DNA of 64,000 bases from Streptomyces sp. GS7 (GCF_009834125.1 NZ_CP047146.1:7093501-7157500), one strand, 5' to 3'; counted from the stretch's first letter, positions 25,165 to 33,507 are shown. Translations and numbers: made by a program. The notes: generated by a model from the letters alone, not told the origin.

Positions 25165-25530
25165 ATGCCCGTGCGCTACCCCAGGGCCATCGCACTCCGC
25201 ACCCTCTGCCCCCAGCCCCCTGCCGCGCCCCGGGCCGGGGGCGGTCTGACGGTCGACCGCGACCTGCGGACCGCCTCGGTCGACGGGCGGCCCCTCAAGC
25301 TGACGTATCTGGAGTTCGAGCTCCTGGCCCACCTGGCCGCGCATCCCCGGCAGGTGCACAGCCGCCGGCAGCTGATGGTGCAGGTGTGGCGACAGCCGGC
25401 GGTCGGCGACATACGGACCGTGGACGTCCATATCGCCCGGTTGCGGCGGAAGCTGGGCCCGGCATACCGCGCGGCCATTGCCACCGTGCGCCAGGTCGGG
25501 TATCTCTACGATCCTGCACGGGTTTCTTGA
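25165..25530 (+). CDS. orphan OmpR-type winged-helix protein without a receiver
   Basis: A 121-residue protein made of a short N-terminal tail and a C-terminal winged helix (LKLTYLEFELLAHLAAHPRQVHSRRQLMVQVWR, then VDVHIARLRRKLGP and TVRQVGYLYDP). It has no phospho-acceptor domain, so activity is not set by phosphorylation. ATG 25165 has AAGGAG upstream. It follows the magnesium transporter by 42 bases on the same strand and may be cotranscribed, making it a candidate regulator in metal homeostasis. Confidence 0.85.
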   Translation: MPVRYPRAIALRTLCPQPPAAPRAGGGLTVDRDLRTASVDGRPLKLTYLEFELLAHLAAHPRQVHSRRQLMVQVWRQPAVGDIRTVDVHIARLRRKLGPAYRAAIATVRQVGYLYDPARVS

Positions 25531-25600
25531 CCCGTGCTCGACCGTCCTCACAGGTTGACCGGGTACACCGGACAGACCGCGGGACGGAAGGAGGTGCGGT

Positions 25601-25783
25601 ATGGGCTCTGCCCGGCGCCGCTCACCCGGTCCGTACGCCCGGTTCCCACCGGGGTCCGGCACCGCCTCTCCGCCGGTCGGAGCGGGCGGCCGACGGGCAC
25701 CGGAGGCGGGCGGCTCGTGGTCAGGTACCTTTTCAGGCCGGACTCCACACTTGCTAGATTGCGCAATTAAGCAGTCAAAATAG
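25601..25783 (+). CDS. possible small protein with a near-perfect ribosome binding site
   Basis: A 60-codon frame starting ATG 25601, with GGAAGGAGGTG seven bases or less upstream, one of the best Shine-Dalgarno sequences in the window. The peptide is rich in P, G, S and R (MGSARRRSPGPYARFPPGSG and onwards) and ends LDCAIKQSK. The AT-rich end overlaps the TTGCGCAA palindrome at 25752-25773. No family is recognised; it could be a leader peptide or a chance frame. Confidence 0.35.
   Translation: MGSARRRSPGPYARFPPGSGTASPPVGAGGRRAPEAGGSWSGTFSGRTPHLLDCAIKQSK
25752..25773. promoter_or_regulatory. TTGCGCAA palindrome, site 1
   Basis: TGCT, two bases, ATTGCGCAAT, two bases, AGCA: a 22-bp dyad broken only at the two spacer positions on each side. 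The same TTGCGCAA core occurs upstream of both TerD genes. It lies about 120 bases before the DUF6542 gene and within an AT-rich, promoter-like stretch (TAGATT just before the core). Confidence 0.5.
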
Positions 25784-25892
25784 CAACCGGCCCGGCGCGT
25801 CCAGCGTCTTTCCCGCCGGAATCGCCATCTTCTGCCACCGCGGCAGGAGGCACACGCGACCGACACGTCGGTCGGCCGTATGAGGGATGCGA

Positions 25893-26474
25893 ATGACAGG
25901 TCAGCGCACCGAGACCCCTAACGGGTACGACGACCTGGCGCGAGACCCGAGACAGGCTTCACGCCAGGTCCCGGGCCCACGACGCCGGGGAACGCAGTAC
26001 CCGGGACCGGATGACGGCCGGTACGCCGGCCAGGACGGCACCCGTTCGTCGCGGACGGACAGAGCGGCCAGAAAGGGCCGAGGGGGCAGAGCGGCGCTGG
26101 TGGCGCTGGTGCTGGCGGTCGCGGGTGCACTGGTTGACACGGCGATCGGCTCGCGGCCGGGATGGGTGTTCGCCATCGCCGCGGCGATCGGGGCGGCCCT
26201 GGCGGCGAAGGCGTGCACGCGCCCGGGCGCCTGGTGGCTGATATCCGCTCCCCCGCTGGTGGTGGCGTTGATCACAGTGACCTGCGAGCAGGTCGCGGGG
26301 ACCACCACCGCGCAGGGCAAGGGACTGACAACCGCCGCGGTGCGCTGGGCCGTGGACGGCTTCCCCGCCATGGCGGCGGCGGAGGTCGCACTGATCGTCG
26401 TGCTGGTGGTACGGCTCGTCGGGACCAGGCGGCGAAGCGGGCGGAACGGGAGCAGGAGGAGCAGCGGTGCGTGA
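25893..26474 (+). CDS. DUF6542-type membrane protein
   Basis: A 193-residue protein (195 if the ATG at 25887 is used). It has a hydrophilic N-terminus (residues 1-65, rich in R, G and P), then four hydrophobic segments at about 68-85, 89-107, 114-132 and 158-177, and a basic tail. GAGGG six bases before 25893 favours that start. It overlaps the start of the downstream LCP gene by eight bases, so the two are translated together. The function is unknown; the coupling suggests a role in envelope assembly. Confidence 0.75.
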   Translation: MTGQRTETPNGYDDLARDPRQASRQVPGPRRRGTQYPGPDDGRYAGQDGTRSSRTDRAARKGRGGRAALVALVLAVAGALVDTAIGSRPGWVFAIAAAIGAALAAKACTRPGAWWLISAPPLVVALITVTCEQVAGTTTAQGKGLTTAAVRWAVDGFPAMAAAEVALIVVLVVRLVGTRRRSGRNGSRRSSGA

Positions 26475-28131
26475 CGAGCAGAATCCGTACGGGCGGAGTC
26501 CGTACGGGTCGAGCCCCTACGGGCAGGAGCCCGAGGAGCGCGGCGGAACGGGCGGGCGGGCCGCCCGGCGCCAGTCGGCCGGCGGTGCGGCGCGCCGCGG
26601 ACCGCGGCGCTCGCCGCTGGTCGTCGTGGGACGGACCGCGCTCGCGCTCTCCTCGGGGCTCATCCTGCTGGCGAGCGGGGTGTCCTGGGCGGCGTACAAC
26701 TGGGTGAGCAGCGGGCTGAACACCTCCGACGCGCTCAGCGCCATCGGCGGCAAGAACGCACCCAAGCACCTGGACAACTCGGTCAACCTGCTGCTGATCG
26801 GCCTGGATTCCCGCAAGGACATGAACGGCAACGACCTGCCGCGGGAGTTCGTCAAGGACCAGCTGCACGCCGGCTCCAGCGACATCGGGTACTACAACAC
26901 CAACACCCTGATCCTGATGCACATTCCCGCGGACGGCGGGAAGGTCACCGCGTTCTCCGTTCCGCGTGACGACTATGTGCAGACGTTCAACGGCGACGGC
27001 AGCTCCCAGGGGCACTTCAAGATCAAGGAGGCGTACGGCAACGCCTACACGGTCGCCCACGACAAGCTCTCCGCGCAGGGTGTGAAGGGCGCCGACCTGG
27101 AGGGCAAGAGCCGGGAGGCCGGCCGGGAGGCGACGCTGGCGACCGTCCAGAACTTCCTCCAGGTGCCGATCGACCACTTCGCCGAGGTCAACCTGCTCGG
27201 CTTCTACGACATCGCCAAGGTGCTCCAGCCGATCGAGGTGTGCCTCAAGCACCCGGTCAAGGACCACTACTCCGGCGCCGACTTCCCCGCGGGCCACCAG
27301 CAGCTCAACCCCAAGCAGGCGCTCGCGTTCGTACGGCAGCGGCACGGCCTCGACGGCGGCGACCTGGACCGTACCCACCGCCAGCAGGCGTTCATCTCGT
27401 CGGTGACCCACAAGCTGAAGAGCGAGGGGGTGTTCGGCGACCTGGGCAAGCTCCAGGGGCTGTTCGACGTGGTGAAGAAGGACCTGGTCATCGACAGCAA
27501 GTTCGACGTCCTGGACTTCGCGCAGCAGGCCACCAACCTCACGGGCGGGAACGTCGAGTTCCACACCCTGCCCATCGCCGGCTTCGGCACCCGCAACCGC
27601 GAGTCCGTCAACCTCGTCGACGTCCCGAAGATCCAGGCCATCGTGCAGTCGATGATCGGCGGCAAGTCCGGGTCCTCGGGCGGCTCGGACGGCGCCAAGC
27701 CGTCCCCGTCGGCGAAGGCCGCGGCGGGCACCGTCGACGTCCTCAACGGTTCCGGCAAGACCGGCGGCGCGGCCGAGGAGCTCAAGGCGCTGACCGACAT
27801 GGGCTACACGGCGGGCAAGGCGATCAACTTCGCGCCCCGGCAGAAGACCGCCGTGGTCTACGGCGCGGGCGCCCAGGAGGCCGGGCAGCAGATCGCCTCG
27901 AAGCTGGGCACGGGCTCGGCCGTCTCCTCGTCGGCCGTCCCCGCCGGACACGTCCATGTCGTCCTCGGCAAGGACTACACCGGACCGCCCTCGACCGGCT
28001 CGGACAGCTCCTCCGGGGGCTCCGGGAGCTCCGACGACAGCAAGGACTCGGGCGGCGCGGCGTCCCAGGTCCCGTCGAATGCCTTCGCGGGCGAATCCGT
28101 CAAGGAGGGCGGCATCCCCTGCGTCAACTGA
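26467..28131 (+). CDS. LytR-CpsA-Psr (LCP) family glycopolymer ligase
   Basis: A 554-residue membrane-anchored enzyme of the family that attaches teichoic acid-like or other glycopolymers to peptidoglycan. It has a cytosolic Y/G/P-rich N-terminus, one membrane segment at about residues 58-80, the LCP catalytic domain (LLLIGLDSRKDM, NTNTLILMHIPADGGKVTAFSVPRD, then ALAFVRQRH and DLDRTHRQQ, with the phosphate-binding arginines and aspartates), and a C-terminal LytR_C domain from about residue 420 (VDVLNGSGKTGGAAEELKALTD). A Ser/Gly-rich tail follows. Start GTG 26467 has AGGAGG upstream. Confidence 0.92.
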   Translation: MRDEQNPYGRSPYGSSPYGQEPEERGGTGGRAARRQSAGGAARRGPRRSPLVVVGRTALALSSGLILLASGVSWAAYNWVSSGLNTSDALSAIGGKNAPKHLDNSVNLLLIGLDSRKDMNGNDLPREFVKDQLHAGSSDIGYYNTNTLILMHIPADGGKVTAFSVPRDDYVQTFNGDGSSQGHFKIKEAYGNAYTVAHDKLSAQGVKGADLEGKSREAGREATLATVQNFLQVPIDHFAEVNLLGFYDIAKVLQPIEVCLKHPVKDHYSGADFPAGHQQLNPKQALAFVRQRHGLDGGDLDRTHRQQAFISSVTHKLKSEGVFGDLGKLQGLFDVVKKDLVIDSKFDVLDFAQQATNLTGGNVEFHTLPIAGFGTRNRESVNLVDVPKIQAIVQSMIGGKSGSSGGSDGAKPSPSAKAAAGTVDVLNGSGKTGGAAEELKALTDMGYTAGKAINFAPRQKTAVVYGAGAQEAGQQIASKLGTGSAVSSSAVPAGHVHVVLGKDYTGPPSTGSDSSSGGSGSSDDSKDSGGAASQVPSNAFAGESVKEGGIPCVN

Positions 28132-28347
28132 CGCACCCGGTGCGGCCGGTGGGGCGGGAGTCCGCGTCCCGCCGGCCGCGGCGGAGGCCCTGTCCGGCAT
28201 CCGCTTCCGACGTCCATATCTGACGCCGCATCAGCTAATGACCCCTTTGATCCACTATGGGGGCATACGTCCGTCCGCGACCGGAAGGCCGTACGGCGCG
28301 GCGCCTAGACTGGGCGGTCCGGGGGCCATGACAGGGGGAGAGCCGCA

Positions 28348-28725
28348 GTGGTGAAGAGCGTCGAACGCGTGGGCAGTGGTCCGGGCTCCGTCGCCGATCC
28401 GTCCGCCGAGGTGCTGGCCGAGGCGGCGGCGATGTTCGGGCTGCTGGCCTCTCCCCCGCGCCTGCGCATCGTCTGGGCACTGGCCCAGGGCGAGAGCGAC
28501 GTCAGCGGGCTCGCCGAGCGGGTCGGCGGCGCCCTGCCGGCGGTGAGCCAGCACCTGTCCAAGCTGAAACTGGCCGGACTGGTGCGCTCGCGCCGCGAGG
28601 GCCGGCGCGTGGTCTACCTCGTCGACGACCCCGACGCGGTGGCGGTGGTGCGGCTCCTGTTCCGGCAGCTGGCCGCCCGCCCGGGGCAGGAATCGCCGGC
28701 CCGTCTGCGGCACATCGGCGCCTGA
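28348..28725 (+). CDS. ArsR-family transcriptional regulator
   Basis: A 125-residue winged-helix repressor (AAAMFGLLASPPRLRIVWALAQGESDVSGLAERV, then AVSQHLSKLKLAGLVRSRREGRRVVYLVDD). No CxC metal site is visible in the recognition helix region, so it may sense something other than metal, or use C-terminal histidines. GTG 28348 has GGGGGAG upstream. It is convergent with the TatB-like gene. The 216 bases upstream may carry its own operator; none could be assigned. Confidence 0.85.
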   Translation: MVKSVERVGSGPGSVADPSAEVLAEAAAMFGLLASPPRLRIVWALAQGESDVSGLAERVGGALPAVSQHLSKLKLAGLVRSRREGRRVVYLVDDPDAVAVVRLLFRQLAARPGQESPARLRHIGA

Positions 28726-28745
28726 GCCCCCCTTACGGGCGGCCG

Positions 28746-29162
28746 TCAGGTCGCGTCGGCGTCGAAGGGCGGGCGTTCCCCGCGGGGCGCGTCCGCGCCG
28801 TCCCCCTTCTTGAGGTCCGCCCCGACCGGGGCGGCACCGGTGTCGCGCGCACCGCGCTCCGCCGCGGCCGGCTCCCGCTGCAGGTCGAGGGCGTCGCGGA
28901 GTTCGCCGAGCCCGAGGTCGTCGCCCTGGAGCAGCTGCTTGCGGACGAAGTTCTTGGGGTGCAGGTCCTCGAACTCGAAGTCCTTGAATTCCGGGCCGAG
29001 TTCGGAGCGCACTTCCTGTTTCGCGCTCTCCGAGTACTCCCGTACCTTGCGCAGGAATCCGGTGGCGCTCCGGATGAACTCCGGCAGTTTGTCCGGGCCG
29101 AAGAGCAGCACCGCGATCAGACCGATCACCAGTAGATCGGGGGTGCTCATACCGAAGAACAT
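28746..29162 (-). CDS. TatA/B-like Sec-independent translocase subunit
   Basis: A 138-residue protein with an N-terminal membrane helix (STPDLLVIGLIAVLLFGPDKLPEFI), the FGPDKLP hinge, an amphipathic helix (IRSATGFLRKVREYSESAKQEVRSELGPEFKDFEFEDLHPKNF) and a charged tail, as in TatB. TatB with TatC recognises twin-arginine signal peptides. No tatC is present, so this may be a second TatB-like copy; its pairing is unknown. ATG 29162 with GGGAG upstream. Confidence 0.8.
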   Translation of the reverse strand: MFFGMSTPDLLVIGLIAVLLFGPDKLPEFIRSATGFLRKVREYSESAKQEVRSELGPEFKDFEFEDLHPKNFVRKQLLQGDDLGLGELRDALDLQREPAAAERGARDTGAAPVGADLKKGDGADAPRGERPPFDADAT

Positions 29163-29229
29163 CCTGCCGCTCCCTGCCCGATCCCGTCGCGCCCACGGTG
29201 CGCCGCCTGCCGTCGAGTCATTTTAGTGG

Positions 29230-29237
29230 TTGCGCAA
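29230..29237. promoter_or_regulatory. TTGCGCAA palindrome, site 2, upstream of the first TerD gene
   Basis: GGTTGCGCAATC at 29228-29239, preceded by TTTTAGTGG. The core ends 77 bases before the TerD start codon, almost the same as the 76 bases seen at site 3. TTTAG-N3-TTGCGCAA is shared by the two sites. Confidence 0.5.
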
Positions 29238-29314
29238 TCATGGAACCAAGGAGGGGTTCCCTCTCGTTCTCAGCAACGACAGCACACAGGCACAGGACTG
29301 CTGGAGGGTTTTTC

Positions 29315-29893
29315 ATGGGTGTGACCCTGTCCAAGGGCGGCAATGTTTCGCTCAGCAAGGAGGCCCCGGGCCTCAGCGCCGTGACGATCGGCCTGGGCTG
29401 GGCCGTCCGCACCACCACGGGCGCGGACTACGACCTGGACGCCTCCGCACTGCTCTGCGCGCAGTCGGGCAAGGTCGTCTCCGACCAGCACTTCGTCTTC
29501 TTCAACAACCTCAGCAGCCCCGACGGTTCCGTGGTGCACTCCGGCGACAACCTCACCGGCGGCAGCCACGGCGACGACGAGCAGATCGAGATCAACCTCG
29601 GCTCGGTCCCGGCCGAGGTCGCCAAGATCGTCTTCCCGGTCTCCATCTACGACGCCGAACAGCGCGGCCAGAGCTTCGGCCAGGTCCGCAACGCCTTCAT
29701 CCGGGTGGTCAACCACGCCAACGGCCAGGAGATAGCCCGCTACGACCTCACGGAGGACGCGTCGACGGAGACCGCCATGGTCTTCGGCGAGGTCTACCGC
29801 CACGGCCCGGAGTGGAAGTTCCGCGCCATCGGCCAGGGCTACGCCTCGGGCCTGCGCGGGATCGCCCAGGACTTCGGGGTGAACGTCGGCTGA
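29315..29893 (+). CDS. terD: TerD-family stress protein
   Basis: A 192-residue TerD domain protein beginning MGVTLSKGGNVSLSKEAPG. It includes the calcium-binding stretch (DYDLDASALLC, HFVFFNNLSSPDGSVVHSGDN, GDDEQIEINL) and ends GYASGLRGIAQDFGVNVG. TerD proteins bind Ca2+ and are linked to tellurite and oxidative stress resistance and, in Streptomyces, to development. Start ATG 29315 with GGAGG nine bases upstream. The upstream TTGCGCAA site is shared with the second TerD gene. Confidence 0.92.
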   Translation: MGVTLSKGGNVSLSKEAPGLSAVTIGLGWAVRTTTGADYDLDASALLCAQSGKVVSDQHFVFFNNLSSPDGSVVHSGDNLTGGSHGDDEQIEINLGSVPAEVAKIVFPVSIYDAEQRGQSFGQVRNAFIRVVNHANGQEIARYDLTEDASTETAMVFGEVYRHGPEWKFRAIGQGYASGLRGIAQDFGVNVG

Positions 29894-29936
29894 GGCACGG
29901 CGCCCGGCCTGCTCCCCGTACCTGAGAGAGTGAGGT

Positions 29937-30605
29937 ATGGCTGATTCCCGGGTGCGGTGGCGATGGCTCGTCCTGCCGGGCGTCGCCCTGGCCGTATGGG
30001 CCATGGCGCACACCGACCGCGGTTCCCCCCAGGGCTCCGCGCCGACCCCGGCGGCGCCGCCGAGCGCCGCACCGTCGCCGCCGCCCGGCGGCGGTCCGGC
30101 CACGACACGGCCCGGCCCGGCGTACGACCCGGCGGACTGCGCGGCGGCGGTGCGCAGGTACGCGGCCCAGGCCGGTGTGGCACCGCGGCTGGTGATGGCG
30201 ATCCTCTACAACGAGGCGTACAAGCCGCACGATCCCGCCTTCGAGCGCGCCTGGCAGCGGTACAAGGCCGATGCCGCCTTCGGCATCGCGAACATGCACC
30301 GGGCCACCTTCGACGAGGTCAGGCGGGGGCGCGACTTCGCCGGCCGGAAGTGGGACGAACTGCCCGATGACCGGAACCTCGCCATCGAGGCTGCGGCGTG
30401 GTATCTGCACGATCTGGCGAGGCAGTTGCCGGGCCACTGGTCCGCCTCGTACTCCCGGGACGAGTTGCTGGCGCTCGGGTACAACGCCGGGGCGGGCAAC
30501 ATGCTCGCGTTCGCCCGCGGTGTGCCGCCGGGGAGCCAGGCGCAGTCCTATCTGGACCGGCTGCACGACAACTGGGACAAGGCGGGGAAGGCCGTCGCAC
30601 CGTGA
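29937..30605 (+). CDS. secreted transglycosylase/lysozyme-like protein
   Basis: A 222-residue protein with an N-terminal signal or anchor (WLVLPGVALAVWAMAH), a Pro/Ala linker (residues 27-62), and a lysozyme-fold domain (GVAPRLVMAILYNEAYKP with a candidate catalytic Glu, AAFGIANMHRATFDEV, and LALGYNAGAGNMLAFA with the YNAG motif of soluble lytic transglycosylases). It probably cleaves peptidoglycan outside the cell. It lies between the two TerD genes, 43 bases after the first, and may be cotranscribed with it. Confidence 0.75.
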   Translation: MADSRVRWRWLVLPGVALAVWAMAHTDRGSPQGSAPTPAAPPSAAPSPPPGGGPATTRPGPAYDPADCAAAVRRYAAQAGVAPRLVMAILYNEAYKPHDPAFERAWQRYKADAAFGIANMHRATFDEVRRGRDFAGRKWDELPDDRNLAIEAAAWYLHDLARQLPGHWSASYSRDELLALGYNAGAGNMLAFARGVPPGSQAQSYLDRLHDNWDKAGKAVAP

Positions 30606-30738
30606 CGGCGGCCCGGTGCCGGTGCGGGGCCCGTATGCCCAGGTCCGGGTCCCTCGGCGGCCCCCGGTCGCGTAGGCGGTGCGCCAAAACAGGGTGGCGG
30701 CGATCGTCTGATGCGGGCTCAGCCGCATACTTTAGGCA

Positions 30739-30746
30739 TTGCGCAA
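30739..30746. promoter_or_regulatory. TTGCGCAA palindrome, site 3, upstream of the second TerD gene
   Basis: The site reads ACTTTAGGCATTGCGCAAGG and ends 76 bases before the TerD start. TTTAG-N3-TTGCGCAA matches site 2. TACTTT just before it could be a -10 element, which would place the dyad at the transcription start. Confidence 0.5.
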
Positions 30747-30822
30747 GGCGGGGAACCCCGCCGATCGCCCTCGCGTTGTAGCCGAAGGACGCCGGAAGCC
30801 GGGACAGTTGTGGAGGAAGCTC

Positions 30823-31983
30823 ATGGGCGTGGCCCTCACCAAGGGCGGCAATATGTCGCTCAGCAAGCAGGCTCCCGGTCTGACCGCCGTGAAGGTGGGG
30901 CTGGGCTGGCAGGTGGGCACCGCCGCCGGGGTCGACCACGACCTGGACGCCAGCGCGCTGCTGTGCGACGCCTCCGGCAAGGTCCTCTCGGACCGGCACT
31001 TCGTCTTCTTCAACAACCTCACCAGCCCCGACGGTTCGGTGCGGCACTCCGGCAACGGCCCGGCCGACGGCGGTGACAACGAGCAGATCGAGGTCCGCCT
31101 CGCCTCGGTCCCGCCCGAGGTCGCCAGGATCGTCTTCCCGGTCTCCCTCTACGAAGCCGAGCAGCGCCGGCACAGTTTCGGCCAGCTCCGCAGCGCGTAC
31201 ATCCGGGTGCTCGACCAGGACAGCGGCACCGAGCTCGCCCGCTACGACCTGGCCGGCGAGGCCGCCACGGAGACCGCCATGGTCTTCGGCGAGCTCTACC
31301 GCCACGGCGCGGACTGGAAGTTCCGCGCCATCGGCCAGGGCTACGCCTCCGGGCTCGCCGGGATCGCCCAGGACTTCGGCGTCGACGTCCTGCGCCCCGC
31401 CCCGGCGGCCGGAGCCGGCCCCGCGCATCCCCCAGCTTCCGGACGGTCCGCCCCCGCGGGAACGCCCGCGCCCACCGTGGCGTCCCTTCCCGTGGCGTCC
31501 GCCGTCGGCGCGGAGCCGTCCGGATCCGGCCTCACCGCCGCCTCATCACCGCAATCGACAGGAAGTTCCGACATGACCTGCTTCTTCGACCCCAACCACG
31601 GCCCGGGTATGACGCCCGTGATGTGGTCCCCGCAGTGGGGCGTGGCCCGTCAGATCCAGACCTGCGGCGGCTGCGCGCAGCGGATCCAGACCACCACCCC
31701 GCCGTTCTACACCCCGGCGCAGCAGGGCTACCCTCAGGCGGCTCAGCAGGGCTACCCCCAGCAGGCCGCCCCGCAGGGGTACCCGCAGCAGGGCTACCCG
31801 CAGCAGGGAGGCCCCCAGCAGGGCGGCCGGCGCTTCGGCACCGGCGCGCTCCTCGGTGCCGGTGCGGCCGGCCTGGTGGGCGGTGCGCTGCTCAACGAAG
31901 CCTTCAGCGACGACGAGCCCCAGGTCGAGGTCGTCAACAACTACATCTACGAGGGCGACGAGTACGGCGACGGGTACGAGTGA
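30823..31983 (+). CDS. TerD domain fused to a zinc-finger-like and membrane-anchor region
   Basis: A 386-residue protein. Residues 1-190 are a full TerD domain (MGVALTKGGNMSLSKQAPG to AQDFGVDVL) close to the upstream TerD. A Pro/Ala/Ser linker follows to residue 250. The next module starts at Met251 and has Cys253-X5-His259 and Cys281-X2-Cys284, a likely zinc site. It continues with Q/G/Y/P repeats (GYPQQ), a glycine-rich hydrophobic stretch (GALLGAGAAGLVGGALLNE) and an acidic tail (YIYEGDEYGDGYE). Met251 could itself start a shorter protein. Start ATG 30823 with GGAGG upstream. Confidence 0.88.
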   Translation: MGVALTKGGNMSLSKQAPGLTAVKVGLGWQVGTAAGVDHDLDASALLCDASGKVLSDRHFVFFNNLTSPDGSVRHSGNGPADGGDNEQIEVRLASVPPEVARIVFPVSLYEAEQRRHSFGQLRSAYIRVLDQDSGTELARYDLAGEAATETAMVFGELYRHGADWKFRAIGQGYASGLAGIAQDFGVDVLRPAPAAGAGPAHPPASGRSAPAGTPAPTVASLPVASAVGAEPSGSGLTAASSPQSTGSSDMTCFFDPNHGPGMTPVMWSPQWGVARQIQTCGGCAQRIQTTTPPFYTPAQQGYPQAAQQGYPQQAAPQGYPQQGYPQQGGPQQGGRRFGTGALLGAGAAGLVGGALLNEAFSDDEPQVEVVNNYIYEGDEYGDGYE

Positions 31984-32010
31984 CCCGCCGGTCCCCGTGA
32001 CCGTTCCCCC

Positions 32011-32049
32011 GGCGCCCGGCCCCGCCCCTCGGCGGGCGGCCGGGCGCCG
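32011..32049. terminator. bidirectional terminator hairpin
   Basis: GGCGCCCGGCC pairs with GGCCGGGCGCC, and an inner GCCC pairs with GGGC past a two-base bulge. It sits between the convergent TerD-fusion and propeller genes and can serve both. Confidence 0.65.
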
Positions 32050-32091
32050 GCGCGTTCCGGGTGAGCGCCCGGCCGGCCGCTCACCCGCGGC

Positions 32092-33507
32092 TCACTTCGG
32101 CGCGATCCGTACGACGCCGGTGAGGGTGCCCTGCCACCAGACGCCGCCGGGCGTGGCGTTGCCCGCCATCTGGAGCGTGTCGAAGAGGAAGCCGGTGCCC
32201 AGGTGGCGGCGGCTCGCCACCCGGCCGGTCTCCGCGTCCACCGCCAGGAAGTCGTAGCGGTCCAGGATGCCGGTCTTCGCCGGGTCCAGGACGCCGGTGC
32301 GCTCGACGGTGTAGATCTTCCCGTCGGCCACGGACAGCTTGGGCACCGCCGCGGAGCGGATCCGGGCGTCCCAGCGGACCGCGCAGCCGCTGCCGCCGCG
32401 GTCGACGTCGACGCGGGTCAGTCCCCCGTTGAAGGGGGCGGTGGCGGGTACGGCGGGGCCGGCGCCGTCCGGGACCGCCGGGTAGGGGTAGCCGTAGGTG
32501 CTCGCCACGTAGACGCTGTCGCCCGCCCCGATGGGCGAGTTCTCCGTCCCGCTGCCGTTGGGGTCCAGCACCGGTATGCGGCAGACCGTGCGGTCGTCCT
32601 TCGTGGACACCACGATCAGGTTCTCCTGCGGGGCGGCGTTGTCGGTGATCGCCAGGTATTCGGAGCCGGTGCGCGGCCCGAAGAACGTCGGCGTGGCGCC
32701 CGTACCGTGGCTGAGCTGCCCCGGCTTGCGGGCCGGCCCGCGGTCGTACGCCCGCCGCCAGGTGGTCCGCGGCGTCCCGTCCGCGCCCGCGCGCAGCAGG
32801 TACAGCGCATGGTCGGTGGCCACCGCGGTGCCCTCGGGCGCGGTGGAGATGGAGTTGGCCACGCCCTCGCCGAGGTTCGCGGTGCGGACCGCCTTCGTCG
32901 CGGTGTCCACCGTGCCCACGACGCCGTGCGCGGTCGCGAACCACACCCGGCCCCGCCAGTCCGGCGCGAGCCCCACGACGCTGTCCCCGGCGGCCACGGC
33001 CCCGGCCAGCGGCGTCCGCTCGACCACCTTGAGCTGCCGGCCGCCACCCGCGGTACGGACGTGGGCGATCCGCAGCAGGTCGCCGGAGCCGTCGGCGACG
33101 ACCAGCCGGTCCCGTTCGTCCAGGTAGCTGTAAATGCCGCCCAGGATGCTCGACTTGGCGAGTGTCAGCTCGGTCAGCGAGGCGCCGGTCGCGGGGTCGA
33201 GCAGATGCACGTGCGGCGCCCGGTCGAACATGCCGGTGCAGACCGCCACCGGATAGCCGTCGGAGCCCGCCACCACGGTCGGGCAGGCGGATCGCAGTGC
33301 CGTGCGGTGAGTGGCGACCCCGCCGGTGCCCGGACCGACCCGGGGTGTGGTGTCCGACGAGGCGCTGTCGCCGTGCATGGCCCCCGCGCCGCCGGCGGCC
33401 AGATAGGGGTTGGCGGGCGGCGGCGCGGCCTGTGCCGCGGCCGCGGTGCCGAGGACGGCGGCCAGGGCGGCGGCGAGGGCGAGTGCGCGGGTTCTGCGAG
33501 CGGGCAC
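32092..33507 (-). CDS. secreted beta-propeller-like (PQQ-type) protein
   Basis: A 471-residue protein with a cleavable signal peptide (PARRTRALALAAALA, cleavage near AQA-APP). Repeated blade-like segments include HVHLLDPATGASL, DRLVVADGSGDLLRIAH, DWRGRVWFATAHGVVGTVDTA and DFLAVDAETGRVASR, as in PQQ or YVTN propellers. No catalytic residues are recognised. GTG 33507 has GGAG eight bases upstream and begins right at the signal peptide, so I prefer it over a TTG twelve codons earlier. Extracellular; the ligand is unknown. Confidence 0.75.
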   Translation of the reverse strand: MPARRTRALALAAALAAVLGTAAAAQAAPPPANPYLAAGGAGAMHGDSASSDTTPRVGPGTGGVATHRTALRSACPTVVAGSDGYPVAVCTGMFDRAPHVHLLDPATGASLTELTLAKSSILGGIYSYLDERDRLVVADGSGDLLRIAHVRTAGGGRQLKVVERTPLAGAVAAGDSVVGLAPDWRGRVWFATAHGVVGTVDTATKAVRTANLGEGVANSISTAPEGTAVATDHALYLLRAGADGTPRTTWRRAYDRGPARKPGQLSHGTGATPTFFGPRTGSEYLAITDNAAPQENLIVVSTKDDRTVCRIPVLDPNGSGTENSPIGAGDSVYVASTYGYPYPAVPDGAGPAVPATAPFNGGLTRVDVDRGGSGCAVRWDARIRSAAVPKLSVADGKIYTVERTGVLDPAKTGILDRYDFLAVDAETGRVASRRHLGTGFLFDTLQMAGNATPGGVWWQGTLTGVVRIAPK

